NCBI GenBank assembly: GCA_905479625.1
Contig: CAJQNF010000051.1
Coordinates: 1-64,000 of the forward strand
Direction of reading: 5' to 3'
DNA: 64,000 nucleotides
From: an uncultured Flavobacteriaceae bacterium
GTDB lineage: Bacteria; Bacteroidota; Bacteroidia; Flavobacteriales; Flavobacteriaceae
The notes beneath the pieces were generated by a model that worked only from the letters and a program-made list of their open reading frames with translations, ran no database searches and was not told the DNA's origin. This document shows, one piece after another, positions 9,510 through 17,006 of this stretch. Position 1 is the first letter of the stretch. Every line of letters starts with the position of its first letter. The position numbers and the translations under genes were made by a program.

Positions 9510-10250
9510 CTATCCTAATAGCATTTGGGTTAGGAAATAATTTAGTAATATGATCAAAATACTTGTCCAAACAACAGCCTGTGTACTTGCTTTGCCCACT
9601 TCCAGAGAACCTCCTTTAACATAGAAGCCATAGAATGACGGAATCGTTGAGATGACAAAAGCAAAAACCATTGTTTTAATGAGAGCGTACCGAATCAAAT
9701 AAGGTTGAAAATCCATTCGTATTCCTTCAATATAACTATCTGAGGCAAATAAACCTGTCATAAAACCAGAAACCCATCCTCCGAAAATACCTAAAAACAT
9801 AGCTAGCATGACAATAAAAGGATAAAAGAGAACAGCTGCAATAACTTTTGGAAGCACCAGAAAGTTTAAAGCATTGACTCCCATTACTTCCAGCGCATCT
9901 ATTTGTTCTGTTACCCTCATGGTTCCAATGCTTGAGGTGATATAGGAACCTACTTTTCCAGCGAGAATAATCGACATAAAAGTTGGCGCAAATTCAAGAA
10001 TAATCGATCTTTTAGTGGCAAACCCTATTAGATATTTGGGAATCCAGGGAGTATCAACATTCAAGGCTGTTTGAATGGCGACCACTCCTCCTACAAAAAA
10101 AGAAATAAAGGCAACTATACCCAAGGATTTTATACCTAGCTCTTCAACTTCCTTAAATAAACTTTCTCTGAATACTGAACCTTTCTCCGGTTTTTTAAAA
10201 ACCTGCCCCAGCATGATAAAATAAAGTCCAATGTTGTGAAAATATTTCAT
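9510..10250 (-). CDS. mlaE: MlaE family lipid ABC transporter permease
   Basis: A 246-residue inner-membrane permease (PF02405) with about five or six hydrophobic segments. Family features are GGVVAIQTALN, the segment PTFMSIILAGKVGSYI and RVTEQIDALEVMGVN. It pairs with the downstream ATPase for retrograde or anterograde phospholipid transport. Length is typical. Confidence 0.9.
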   Translation of the reverse strand: MKYFHNIGLYFIMLGQVFKKPEKGSVFRESLFKEVEELGIKSLGIVAFISFFVGGVVAIQTALNVDTPWIPKYLIGFATKRSIILEFAPTFMSIILAGKVGSYITSSIGTMRVTEQIDALEVMGVNALNFLVLPKVIAAVLFYPFIVMLAMFLGIFGGWVSGFMTGLFASDSYIEGIRMDFQPYLIRYALIKTMVFAFVISTIPSFYGFYVKGGSLEVGKASTQAVVWTSILIILLNYFLTQMLLG

Positions 10251-10318
10251 ATCGATTTCAATAGTGCTAAAATATTAAAATTTGACTGACAAATAGATAT
10301 ATAAACTCCTTTTATCCT

Positions 10319-10326
10319 TAAATTTG
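10319..10326 (+). promoter_or_regulatory. -7 promoter element of the alkaline phosphatase gene
   Basis: TAAATTTG matches TAnnTTTG. It overlaps a possible TTG start at 10324, so transcription would begin after that codon. This supports the ATG at 10345 as the true start. Confidence 0.5.
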
Positions 10327-10344
10327 GCCACAAAAAAAGAATTC

Positions 10345-11982
10345 ATGAGAAAGTTGTTGTTGGTTTTTTGTTTAATACATTTTTCATCAAATGTTTTTGC
10401 TCAAGATGTTACTAAGGTTGACCGACCCAAATTAATGGTAGGTATTGTAGTTGATCAGATGCGCTATGATTATCTGACAAGGTTTTACGATAGGTATGGA
10501 GAGGAAGGCTTTAAAAGGATACTGGGTGAAGGATTTAACTATGAGAATGCCCATTATAATTATCTGCCTACTGTAACTGCAGTGGGTCATGCCTCTATAT
10601 ATACAGGAACAACTGGTAGTCAACATGGGATTATTGCAAATGACTGGTACGACAAATATGCAAAGAAAATGATCTATTGCGTAGATGATTTTAATTATCA
10701 GGCGGTGGGGACAGAAGAATTGAATGAGCAAAAATCTCCTGTAAATTTATTGGCAACTACGGTAACGGATCAGCTCAGATTGTCTCAAAACATGAATGGG
10801 AAAACAGTAGCCATTGGACTTAAGGATCGTTCGGCTGTGCTTCCGGGAGGCCATACATCTAATGGGTCTTATTGGTTTGTGGGAAAAAATGACGGTAAAT
10901 TTGTTACCTCTTCATTTTATATGGATGCCTTACCAAAATGGGTCAAGGATTTCAATAATAATGGACTTGCAGAAAAATACATGAAAAAGAAATGGGAAAC
11001 CTTGTATCCCATCAAAAGTTATAAGGAAAGTATAGAAGATGACAATCCATATGAAGGCTTGTTTTATGGGGAGGAGAAACCGGTTTTCCCTCATGATCTG
11101 AAAAAATTAAAGGATAAAAATGGCAATTATGATTTGATTAAAGAAAGCCCTTTTGGGAATTCTATATTGGTTGAATTTGCGAAAGCAGCTATAAAAGGTG
11201 AAAAGCTTGGTGAACGAGATTATACTGATTTTTTGGCCATTAGTTTTTCAAGTCCTGACTATATTGGTCATCGCTATGGGTCAGATTCAAAGGAAATTGA
11301 AGACACTTATTTAAGGTTGGATCTTGATATAGCGGAGCTTCTGGATTATTTGGATAATAAGATAGGGGAAGGTAATTATACATTGTTTTTAACCGCTGAC
11401 CATGCCGTTGTGCCTGTTCCTGCCTATTTAAAGTCTTTGAAGATTCCTGCAGGATATTTTGACTATGCAGCATTTAGGATATATTTAAATGAGCTCTGTC
11501 AAAAATATTATGGAGCCTCTGACCTTATTGAAAATTTCTCAAACAATCAGGTTTTTTTGAATCGTGATGCTTTGGATAGATTAGATCTTGTTGCGGCTGA
11601 GGTGTCTCAGCGATTGGCTGATGACATGATTAATTATGAAGGTGTCAACAAAGTGGTGACCGCAAGAACTCTTCAGAACACCAATTTTACATCCGGGATT
11701 ATGACTTATATCCAAAACGGATATAATCAAAAGCTATCAGGTGATATTATGATGATTCCAAATCCTGGTATGATCTATAAAAGGCAAACGGGCACTACCC
11801 ATGGATCCGGTTATAGTTATGACAGGCATGTTCCGATCATGTTTTTTGGAAAAGGGATACAAAAAGGAAGGAGCCGCGGGTATGTGGAGATTATTGATAT
11901 TGCTCCTACGGTATCAAACCTATTGCAAATATCATTTCCTAATAGTCATTCAGGAAAAGTTTTGATAGAAGCACTGAAATAA
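10345..11982 (+). CDS. pafA: PafA-type alkaline phosphatase
   Basis: A 545-residue secreted phosphatase of the alkaline phosphatase superfamily. An N-terminal signal peptide (MRKLLLVFCLIHF, cleavage near FAQD) is followed by metal-binding VVDQMRYDYL and the segment YLPTVTAVGHASIYTG. This segment holds the presumed nucleophilic threonine, as in Elizabethkingia PafA. LTADHAVVP and THGSGYSYDRHVP supply later metal ligands. The family removes phosphate from organic monoesters in the periplasm, which is useful in phosphate-poor seawater. The start was moved to ATG 10345 because of the promoter element upstream and the clean signal peptide. Confidence 0.88.
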   Translation: MRKLLLVFCLIHFSSNVFAQDVTKVDRPKLMVGIVVDQMRYDYLTRFYDRYGEEGFKRILGEGFNYENAHYNYLPTVTAVGHASIYTGTTGSQHGIIANDWYDKYAKKMIYCVDDFNYQAVGTEELNEQKSPVNLLATTVTDQLRLSQNMNGKTVAIGLKDRSAVLPGGHTSNGSYWFVGKNDGKFVTSSFYMDALPKWVKDFNNNGLAEKYMKKKWETLYPIKSYKESIEDDNPYEGLFYGEEKPVFPHDLKKLKDKNGNYDLIKESPFGNSILVEFAKAAIKGEKLGERDYTDFLAISFSSPDYIGHRYGSDSKEIEDTYLRLDLDIAELLDYLDNKIGEGNYTLFLTADHAVVPVPAYLKSLKIPAGYFDYAAFRIYLNELCQKYYGASDLIENFSNNQVFLNRDALDRLDLVAAEVSQRLADDMINYEGVNKVVTARTLQNTNFTSGIMTYIQNGYNQKLSGDIMMIPNPGMIYKRQTGTTHGSGYSYDRHVPIMFFGKGIQKGRSRGYVEIIDIAPTVSNLLQISFPNSHSGKVLIEALK

Positions 11983-12012
11983 ACTTAGACTATATATTTA
12001 ATTCATTTCACA

Positions 12013-12715
12013 TAAAAAAACTCTCCATTTTCATGGAGAGTTTCCTTCTTTAACAATAACAATTTTCCCTAGTTTTAAAATAAAAAAACTAATGAGACTA
12101 TACAACGCACATTTATTTTTCATATTGTAATATGAGTGAAAAAATAAAAATATCTTATGAAATGTTGGAATAAGAGCCCTGTCAATTAATAGGTTAACTA
12201 AAAAGAAAAAACTCTCCATTTTCATGGAGAGTTTCCTTCTTTAACAATAACAATTTTCCCTAGTTTTAAAATAAAAAAACTAATGAGATTATACAACGTA
12301 CATTCATTTTTTATATTGTAATGTGAGCAGAAAATAAAAATACTTCAAGAAGTGTTGGGCCAGGATGCTTGTCAATTATTGATTTAACTAAAAAGAAAAA
12401 ACTCTCCAAATTAATGGAGAGTTTTCCTTCTTTAACAATAACAATTTTCCCTAGTTTTAAAATAAAAAAAACTAATGAGATACTACAACGCACATTAGTT
12501 TTTTATATTGTTTCAGAAGAAAAATAAATGAATAATTTTTTAAATAATTACTTGAGGTAAATAGACATGGATAGCTCAAAAAAAGATAGGATAGTGTAAA
12601 TAAAAAAACTCTCCATTAATTTGGAGAGTTCTCTTCTTTAACAATAACAATTTTCCCTAGTTTTAAAATAAAAACTAATGAGATACTACAACGTATATTC
12701 ATTTTTTATATTGTA
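12013..12715. repeat. Array of four hairpin-bearing intergenic repeats
   Basis: Four direct copies start near 12014, 12206, 12396 and 12602, giving spacings of about 192, 190 and 206 bases. Each copy opens with a hairpin whose arms are CTCTCCA and TGGAGAG. A highly conserved block of about 90 bases follows, including AACAATTTTCCCTAG, ACTAATGAGA and ACAACG, and ends at TTATATTGT or a variant. Between copies 1-2 and 2-3 the spacer is also related, sharing TGTCAATTA and TTAACTAAAAAG. Read on the minus strand, each hairpin is followed by a run of T, so each unit looks like a short transcript ending in an intrinsic terminator. The array fills the gap between the convergent phosphatase and helicase genes. 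No transposase or integrase is nearby and I know no matching family. Confidence 0.85.
12014..12042 (-). terminator. Hairpin of repeat copy 1, terminator-like on the minus strand
   Basis: Stem CTCTCCAT with ATGGAGAG (12021-12040) around a TTTC loop. On the minus strand it is followed by seven T. The same element opens copies 2 to 4 at 12212-12231, 12402-12421 and 12609-12628. Confidence 0.55.
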
Positions 12716-12770
12716 GCGGTGCAGGAAAAAAACCAAGAATTTTTGAATTATTTATTTAAGGCTTTAGCAG

Positions 12771-14111
12771 CTATTTTTTTCCTTTGGTCTTGGGTGGTCT
12801 TGTTTTAGGCTTTTTATACTTTTTTTTGATCTCTCTTTTGTAAGATCCACCTAAATTTATTTTTTTATTTTTTTCACTTTTTTCGTGAAAGGCCTCTCCT
12901 GATTTTATCTTTGGTTTTTCTCTACCGCCTATCTCTCTTTCGGAAGTGTTGTCTTTTTCTTCAGGCATAAGTTCATTTGAAATCATTACTTCTTTTGGTA
13001 ATGGTTCCAGTGGAATTTCAGTTTGCATGAGGATTTCAATTTCCAGAACCGCTTCATCTTCTCCGGGAACAAATAAAAATATAGCTTCTCCGCTTTTTCT
13101 AGCCCTTCCGGTACGTCCGATTCTATGGATATACTGTTCCGGGTATGAAGGAGCGTCAAAATTGATCACGTGGCTAACACCGAGAATATCCATACCTCTT
13201 GATACAATATCAGTAGCTATGAGTATTCGGATCTTTCCTTCCTGAAATTTATCAATGGCCTGAAATCGGTAATTTTGTGATTTGTTTGAATGGATAAGAT
13301 CTAATTCTTCTCCAAAAAATTCTTTTAATTCTTCATAGAGTCTATCAGCAATTTTCTTATTTTTAGTAAAGATCAATACTTTATCTAACCCCTCTTGTAT
13401 GAGGAGGTAGTGAAGATAGTTTACCTTGGTTTTGTAATTGGGTATCGCAATACCTTTTTGCTCTATTTTCTCTAGCGGGGTTCCGACTGGTACGATCTCT
13501 ATCTTTTTAGGGCTTTTAAAGAAGCTTTGGATCAATGTGTCAACTTCCTCGGTAATAGTCGCAGAAAACATGATGTTCTGCCGCTTTTTTGGCAGTATGT
13601 CAAGAATATTAAGCAATTGAGGTCTGAATCCTATAAAAAGCATTTCATCCACTTCATCCAAAACCAATTTTTGAATAGCAGCGAGTCTCAGTACTCCTGA
13701 AACAGCCAGGTCAAATAGCCTTCCCGGTGTGGCAACCAAAATATCGAGCCCTTCGCTAACCAAATCTTTTTGAGGATTGATATTGACTCCTCCATAAACA
13801 CCTGCAATTCTTACGTTTTGGTAAGTGGTAAGTTGTTTGGCAACAGATACCACCTGAGCTACGAGTTCTCTTGTTGGAACTATGATTAGTACCCTTGGAT
13901 GTACCTGTTCTGAAAAACTAAGTGATTTTAAAACTGGCAGGAGGTAGGCAAGGGTTTTCCCCGTGCCGGTTTGAGCGAGCCCAACCATATCATTTCCTGA
14001 GTTCACTGCTGGAATCGATTTTTCCTGTATTGGAGTTGGGTTTATAATGCCCATGTCGTTTAAGGCTTTTAATTGTGGCTTGTTAATTTTTAAGTCCTCA
14101 AATGATTTCAT
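12771..14111 (-). CDS. DEAD-box-type RNA helicase (motif II is DEVD)
   Basis: A 446-residue ATP-dependent RNA helicase. In order: the Q motif region (GIINPTPIQEKSIP), Walker A (AQTGTGKT), PTRELVAQ, motif II as DEVD rather than DEAD, motif III SAT, and in the second domain IATDIVSRGMDI and HRIGRTGRA. The tail from about residue 375 is rich in Lys, Glu and Arg, as in RhlE/CsdA-like cold or ribosome-assembly helicases. Likely role: RNA remodelling in ribosome biogenesis or at low temperature. A TAATTTTG element (14131-14138, minus) may be its promoter. Confidence 0.9.
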   Translation of the reverse strand: MKSFEDLKINKPQLKALNDMGIINPTPIQEKSIPAVNSGNDMVGLAQTGTGKTLAYLLPVLKSLSFSEQVHPRVLIIVPTRELVAQVVSVAKQLTTYQNVRIAGVYGGVNINPQKDLVSEGLDILVATPGRLFDLAVSGVLRLAAIQKLVLDEVDEMLFIGFRPQLLNILDILPKKRQNIMFSATITEEVDTLIQSFFKSPKKIEIVPVGTPLEKIEQKGIAIPNYKTKVNYLHYLLIQEGLDKVLIFTKNKKIADRLYEELKEFFGEELDLIHSNKSQNYRFQAIDKFQEGKIRILIATDIVSRGMDILGVSHVINFDAPSYPEQYIHRIGRTGRARKSGEAIFLFVPGEDEAVLEIEILMQTEIPLEPLPKEVMISNELMPEEKDNTSEREIGGREKPKIKSGEAFHEKSEKNKKINLGGSYKREIKKKYKKPKTRPPKTKGKK

Positions 14112-14130
14112 CGGTGGTTGTTTTATTTTG

Positions 14131-14138
14131 CAAAATTA
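14131..14138 (-). promoter_or_regulatory. Possible -7 element of the helicase gene
   Basis: The minus strand reads TAATTTTG, matching TAnnTTTG, 20 bases before the ATG. No clear -33 element is seen. Confidence 0.35.
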
Positions 14139-14191
14139 ATTATACATTCGGGAATTCTATCATAAGTTGGATAAATATTAGTTTTAGTTGT

Positions 14192-14740
14192 ATGATGAAG
14201 TTTTTAATGCACAGGCTGGTTGCACTTGTTTTTAGTTTATTTCTCGTGTTTTCTTGTTCAGGTGATGACTCACCACCAGAGCCAATTAACAACGAGTATG
14301 AGCTCGATGGTTCGTTGTTTGAAATTCGTACAAATATGTATTGGGAATCTGAAGCGAATACGGGTGTTGTTGATCAGATCAGATTGCTGGAGCCTTTACC
14401 CGATAGTGCTTTGTATGATTTGATCATGATCAGTCCTGTTCCAGGACCTTCTTCTCTGGCAGGAAATTATGTGTATAGTAAAACTGGCGATATTGGTACT
14501 TATGATTTGAAATTCGCACATGCAACGGACGGAGTGGATGAGCTGCTATGGTTTACGAATGGTGATCAAGGAGAGAAGCTTCAGATTGAAGTAATGGGTG
14601 AGGAAAATGGGGAAGATATTTATCGTATACTGGTTTCAGATTTTGTTTTAAATTATGGATATTGGGATTATTTGGCAGGAAAATGGGTTTCTTTGGGTCA
14701 AAAGAGTTTTAGATTAAGCTATGAAGGCCCCATAGAATGA
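14192..14740 (+). CDS. Small lipoprotein of unknown function
   Basis: About 182 residues from ATG 14192. The frame is open further upstream, but that part overlaps the start of the divergent helicase gene, and the lipoprotein signal (RLVALVFSLFLVFSCSGDD) begins at this ATG. The mature part is acidic with several beta-like segments (YVYSKTGDIGTYDLKF). I do not recognise a domain. Probably an outer-membrane or periplasmic lipoprotein typical of Bacteroidota. Confidence 0.65.
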   Translation: MMKFLMHRLVALVFSLFLVFSCSGDDSPPEPINNEYELDGSLFEIRTNMYWESEANTGVVDQIRLLEPLPDSALYDLIMISPVPGPSSLAGNYVYSKTGDIGTYDLKFAHATDGVDELLWFTNGDQGEKLQIEVMGEENGEDIYRILVSDFVLNYGYWDYLAGKWVSLGQKSFRLSYEGPIE

Positions 14741-14796
14741 TGAAGAGTATTCATGAGGATTGTTGAGAATATAATTTAGCGTCATTAAAAAAGGTA

Positions 14797-15186
14797 TTAC
14801 AACGCATTTATGCAATTCTCTAACTTTTTCTTCACTTCTTTAGCCAGATCACCTAAATTTTCGCTTTCTACTGCTTGCATTGAAGCCATAGGGTCAACAG
14901 CAGAAATTTCAATTTCACCGGGTTTCTTCTCTTGAACAATTACATTACAAGGTAGCATGGTCCCGATTTTGTTTTCTGCCAGCAATGCCTTATAAGCGAA
15001 TCCCGGGTTGCAGGCCCCAAGTATTTTGTAATTATAAAAATCAACATCAAGCTTCTTTTTTAAGGTTGCCTTTAGGTCGATTTCGGTTAAAATCCCAAAA
15101 CCTTCATTTTTTAAGGATTCCGTAATTCTAGCGATACCATCTTCAAAAGATATGTTTTTTAAGGTTTTGTTTATGTAGTAACTCAT
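14797..15186 (-). CDS. DUF302 domain protein
   Basis: A 129-residue DUF302 protein (PF03625). Matching features are NEGFGILTEIDLKATLKKKL near residues 30-48, ILGACNPGFAYKAL, and MLPCNVIVQE. Function of the family is not established. No signal peptide is visible. The gene is divergent from the glucan locus that follows. Confidence 0.88.
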   Translation of the reverse strand: MSYYINKTLKNISFEDGIARITESLKNEGFGILTEIDLKATLKKKLDVDFYNYKILGACNPGFAYKALLAENKIGTMLPCNVIVQEKKPGEIEISAVDPMASMQAVESENLGDLAKEVKKKLENCINAL

Positions 15187-15537
15187 AACTTAATATTTTA
15201 ATTTAGTTTCTTCAGCATCCTATAAAGTTACTGATTTTAGTTTTTTTTAGCGCCTTATTTTTTTATTATTTAAGGTGCTGATTCATATTTTTTTTGAGGT
15301 CAAATCGGCTTCATTTTTTTAAATCTACCGGAAGTTTCCCTATGCTATATTGGTAGAAATTGAGTGACTGTCAAATAAGGTTTATGGCCTTCAAAAGGGT
15401 GGTGGGAGTGGTGTTTTGCAATAGCAGATAATGTATGTAAAAGTTAAAAAACGAAAGTCGTTTTAAAAAAAAGGCCAAGCAGTTATTTTTCGAATTAAAG
15501 TATTGACTTATAGATAGTTAAATTATAAATCATAGAT

Positions 15538-15558
15538 ACTATAGAATTTATCTATAGT
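15538..15558. promoter_or_regulatory. Inverted repeat, possible operator
   Basis: Perfect 7-bp arms ACTATAG and CTATAGT around seven A/T bases, about 430 bases before the -7 element of the GH16 gene. The binding protein is unknown. Confidence 0.3.
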
Positions 15559-15968
15559 TGTAAAATAAAATAAAACCGTATTTTAATTTTAAATGTAAAA
15601 ATTTATAAATCAGGATTTTAATAATTGTTAATTAATGTTGAGATTAAAATTTTGTAAAATTAAGTGTATTCTGAAAAAATGAAGCTAACGAAGTCAAATA
15701 TAGTGATAATTATGTTGAAATTAAATGAGTATATATGACCTGTTAAAAGGGCTAATTTTCTTCGGTAAATAGATAATTGGTCTAAAAATAAATTTAGAAA
15801 ATTTCAATTCAACAAAAGAAGTTTTTAAGTCGAATTGTTTCTTGAATATTCAAACCTGCATTGTTAAAATATTCAGCAGAACTATTTAATGACAACATCA
15901 TTTTCTGAGAATAATTGGCTATAAATATTAAGATTGAAAAAAGAATTTAATCTTAAAGCTACTTTTCT

Positions 15969-15976
15969 TATTTTTG
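15969..15976 (+). promoter_or_regulatory. Possible -7 element of the first GH16 gene
   Basis: TATTTTTG matches TAnnTTTG. It lies inside the open frame upstream of the lipoprotein signal and so argues for a start at 16006 or 16018 rather than at TTG 15934. Confidence 0.35.
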
Positions 15977-16017
15977 CTTTTTCTATGAAACTAATAAAAT
16001 TTGATATGTTGAAATTT

Positions 16018-16875
16018 ATGAATAGTGCTAAATTAAAAAGTTATGTTTTAAGTGTTAGTGTAATGCTGCTGGTGCTGTCTTGCGGAGGTGATAGTGATGA
16101 TTCGAATCCAGGACCAATAGATCCGGGAGGAAATACACCTGTTGTTCCTGATGAAAATTTTGACGAGCTAGTTTGGTCAGATGAGTTTGAGGTAAATGGG
16201 AGTCCTGATTCAGAAAAATGGACCTATGATTTAGGTGATGGTTGTCCGGATTTATGTGGATGGGGTAATCAAGAAAAACAATATTATACAGACAGGGTAG
16301 AAAATGTTAAGGTAGAAGACGGGTTGTTGAAAATAACAGCATTAAAGGAATCATTTGAGGGTTCAAATTATACTTCAACACGATTGTTGACTCAGGGTAA
16401 ATATGAATTTACTTATGGTCGACTTGAAGTGAAAGCTAAACTTCCTGGCAGTGGAGGAACATGGCCTGCAATCTGGATGCTGGGTTCTAATATTTCAAGC
16501 AGAGGCTGGCCTGCATGCGGGGAAATTGATATTATGGAGCAAACAGGAGATGACAAAAGAGATATTTCAAGTGCATTACACACACCCTCTAGCTCCGGGA
16601 ATACAATGAATAAAGGAAATCAAACGATTAATGATGCAACTGATGAGTTTCATGTGTATACTGTTGAGTGGAAACGCAAATCAATTGTTTTCTCTGTAGA
16701 TGGAATTGTACATTATAGTTACGGGCCTTCCAACCAAACCGACAGTAACTGGCCTTTTTACGCTGATCAGTTTATAATTCTCAATGTAGCTATGGGTGGT
16801 ACACTTGGTGGAAACATTCCAAATGATTTCGATCAGTCCTCCATGGAAATTGATTATGTAAGGGTGTATCAATAG
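16018..16875 (+). CDS. GH16 beta-glucanase lipoprotein (laminarinase-like)
   Basis: About 285 residues from ATG 16018. An in-frame ATG at 16006 and a TTG at 15934 are alternatives. The lipoprotein signal ends at VLSCGGD, followed by a Pro/Gly/Asp-rich linker and a GH16 domain. The catalytic motif is GEIDIMEQ (nucleophile Glu about 169, acid/base Glu about 174), preceded by WPAIWMLGSN. This is the bacterial beta-1,3-glucanase type (GH16_3). The enzyme would be displayed at the cell surface and cut beta-1,3-glucan internally. It precedes the regulator gene. Confidence 0.92.
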   Translation: MNSAKLKSYVLSVSVMLLVLSCGGDSDDSNPGPIDPGGNTPVVPDENFDELVWSDEFEVNGSPDSEKWTYDLGDGCPDLCGWGNQEKQYYTDRVENVKVEDGLLKITALKESFEGSNYTSTRLLTQGKYEFTYGRLEVKAKLPGSGGTWPAIWMLGSNISSRGWPACGEIDIMEQTGDDKRDISSALHTPSSSGNTMNKGNQTINDATDEFHVYTVEWKRKSIVFSVDGIVHYSYGPSNQTDSNWPFYADQFIILNVAMGGTLGGNIPNDFDQSSMEIDYVRVYQ

Positions 16876-17006
16876 ATTTTGGAGTTGAATTAAATAATTT
16901 AGCTGAATAGTATTTTGATTCTTTACCTCGTGTGAATCGCAGGCGCATGATGTGACCATTGTGATTACTAGAATTTATGCCTGTCAAGCAGACCTGAATA
17001 ACTATT

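Larger units (their letters stand above)
15187..16017. other. Long AT-rich intergenic region before the glucan locus
   Basis: About 830 bases with no convincing gene. It contains a stem-loop with one wobble pair at 15249-15279 (AGCGCCTTA with TAAGGTGCT), an inverted repeat ACTATAG-N7-CTATAGT at 15538-15558, and a TATTTTTG promoter-like element at 15969-15976. The length and the AT-rich content suggest a control region for the first GH16 gene, but no known operator is recognised. Confidence 0.5.

Noticed and set aside
12031-12493. Two minus-strand open frames inside the repeat array
   Set aside because: They run through the hairpins and spacers and owe their length to the repeats. No signal or family is seen, so they are not called as genes.
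12013-12715. CRISPR array or integron attC cluster
   Set aside because: Units are about 190-205 bp with conserved interiors and partly conserved spacers, no cas or integrase gene is near, and no paired attC core sites were found.
14102-14191. Upstream extension of the small lipoprotein gene
   Set aside because: It overlaps the start of the divergent helicase gene and precedes a proper lipoprotein signal at 14192.
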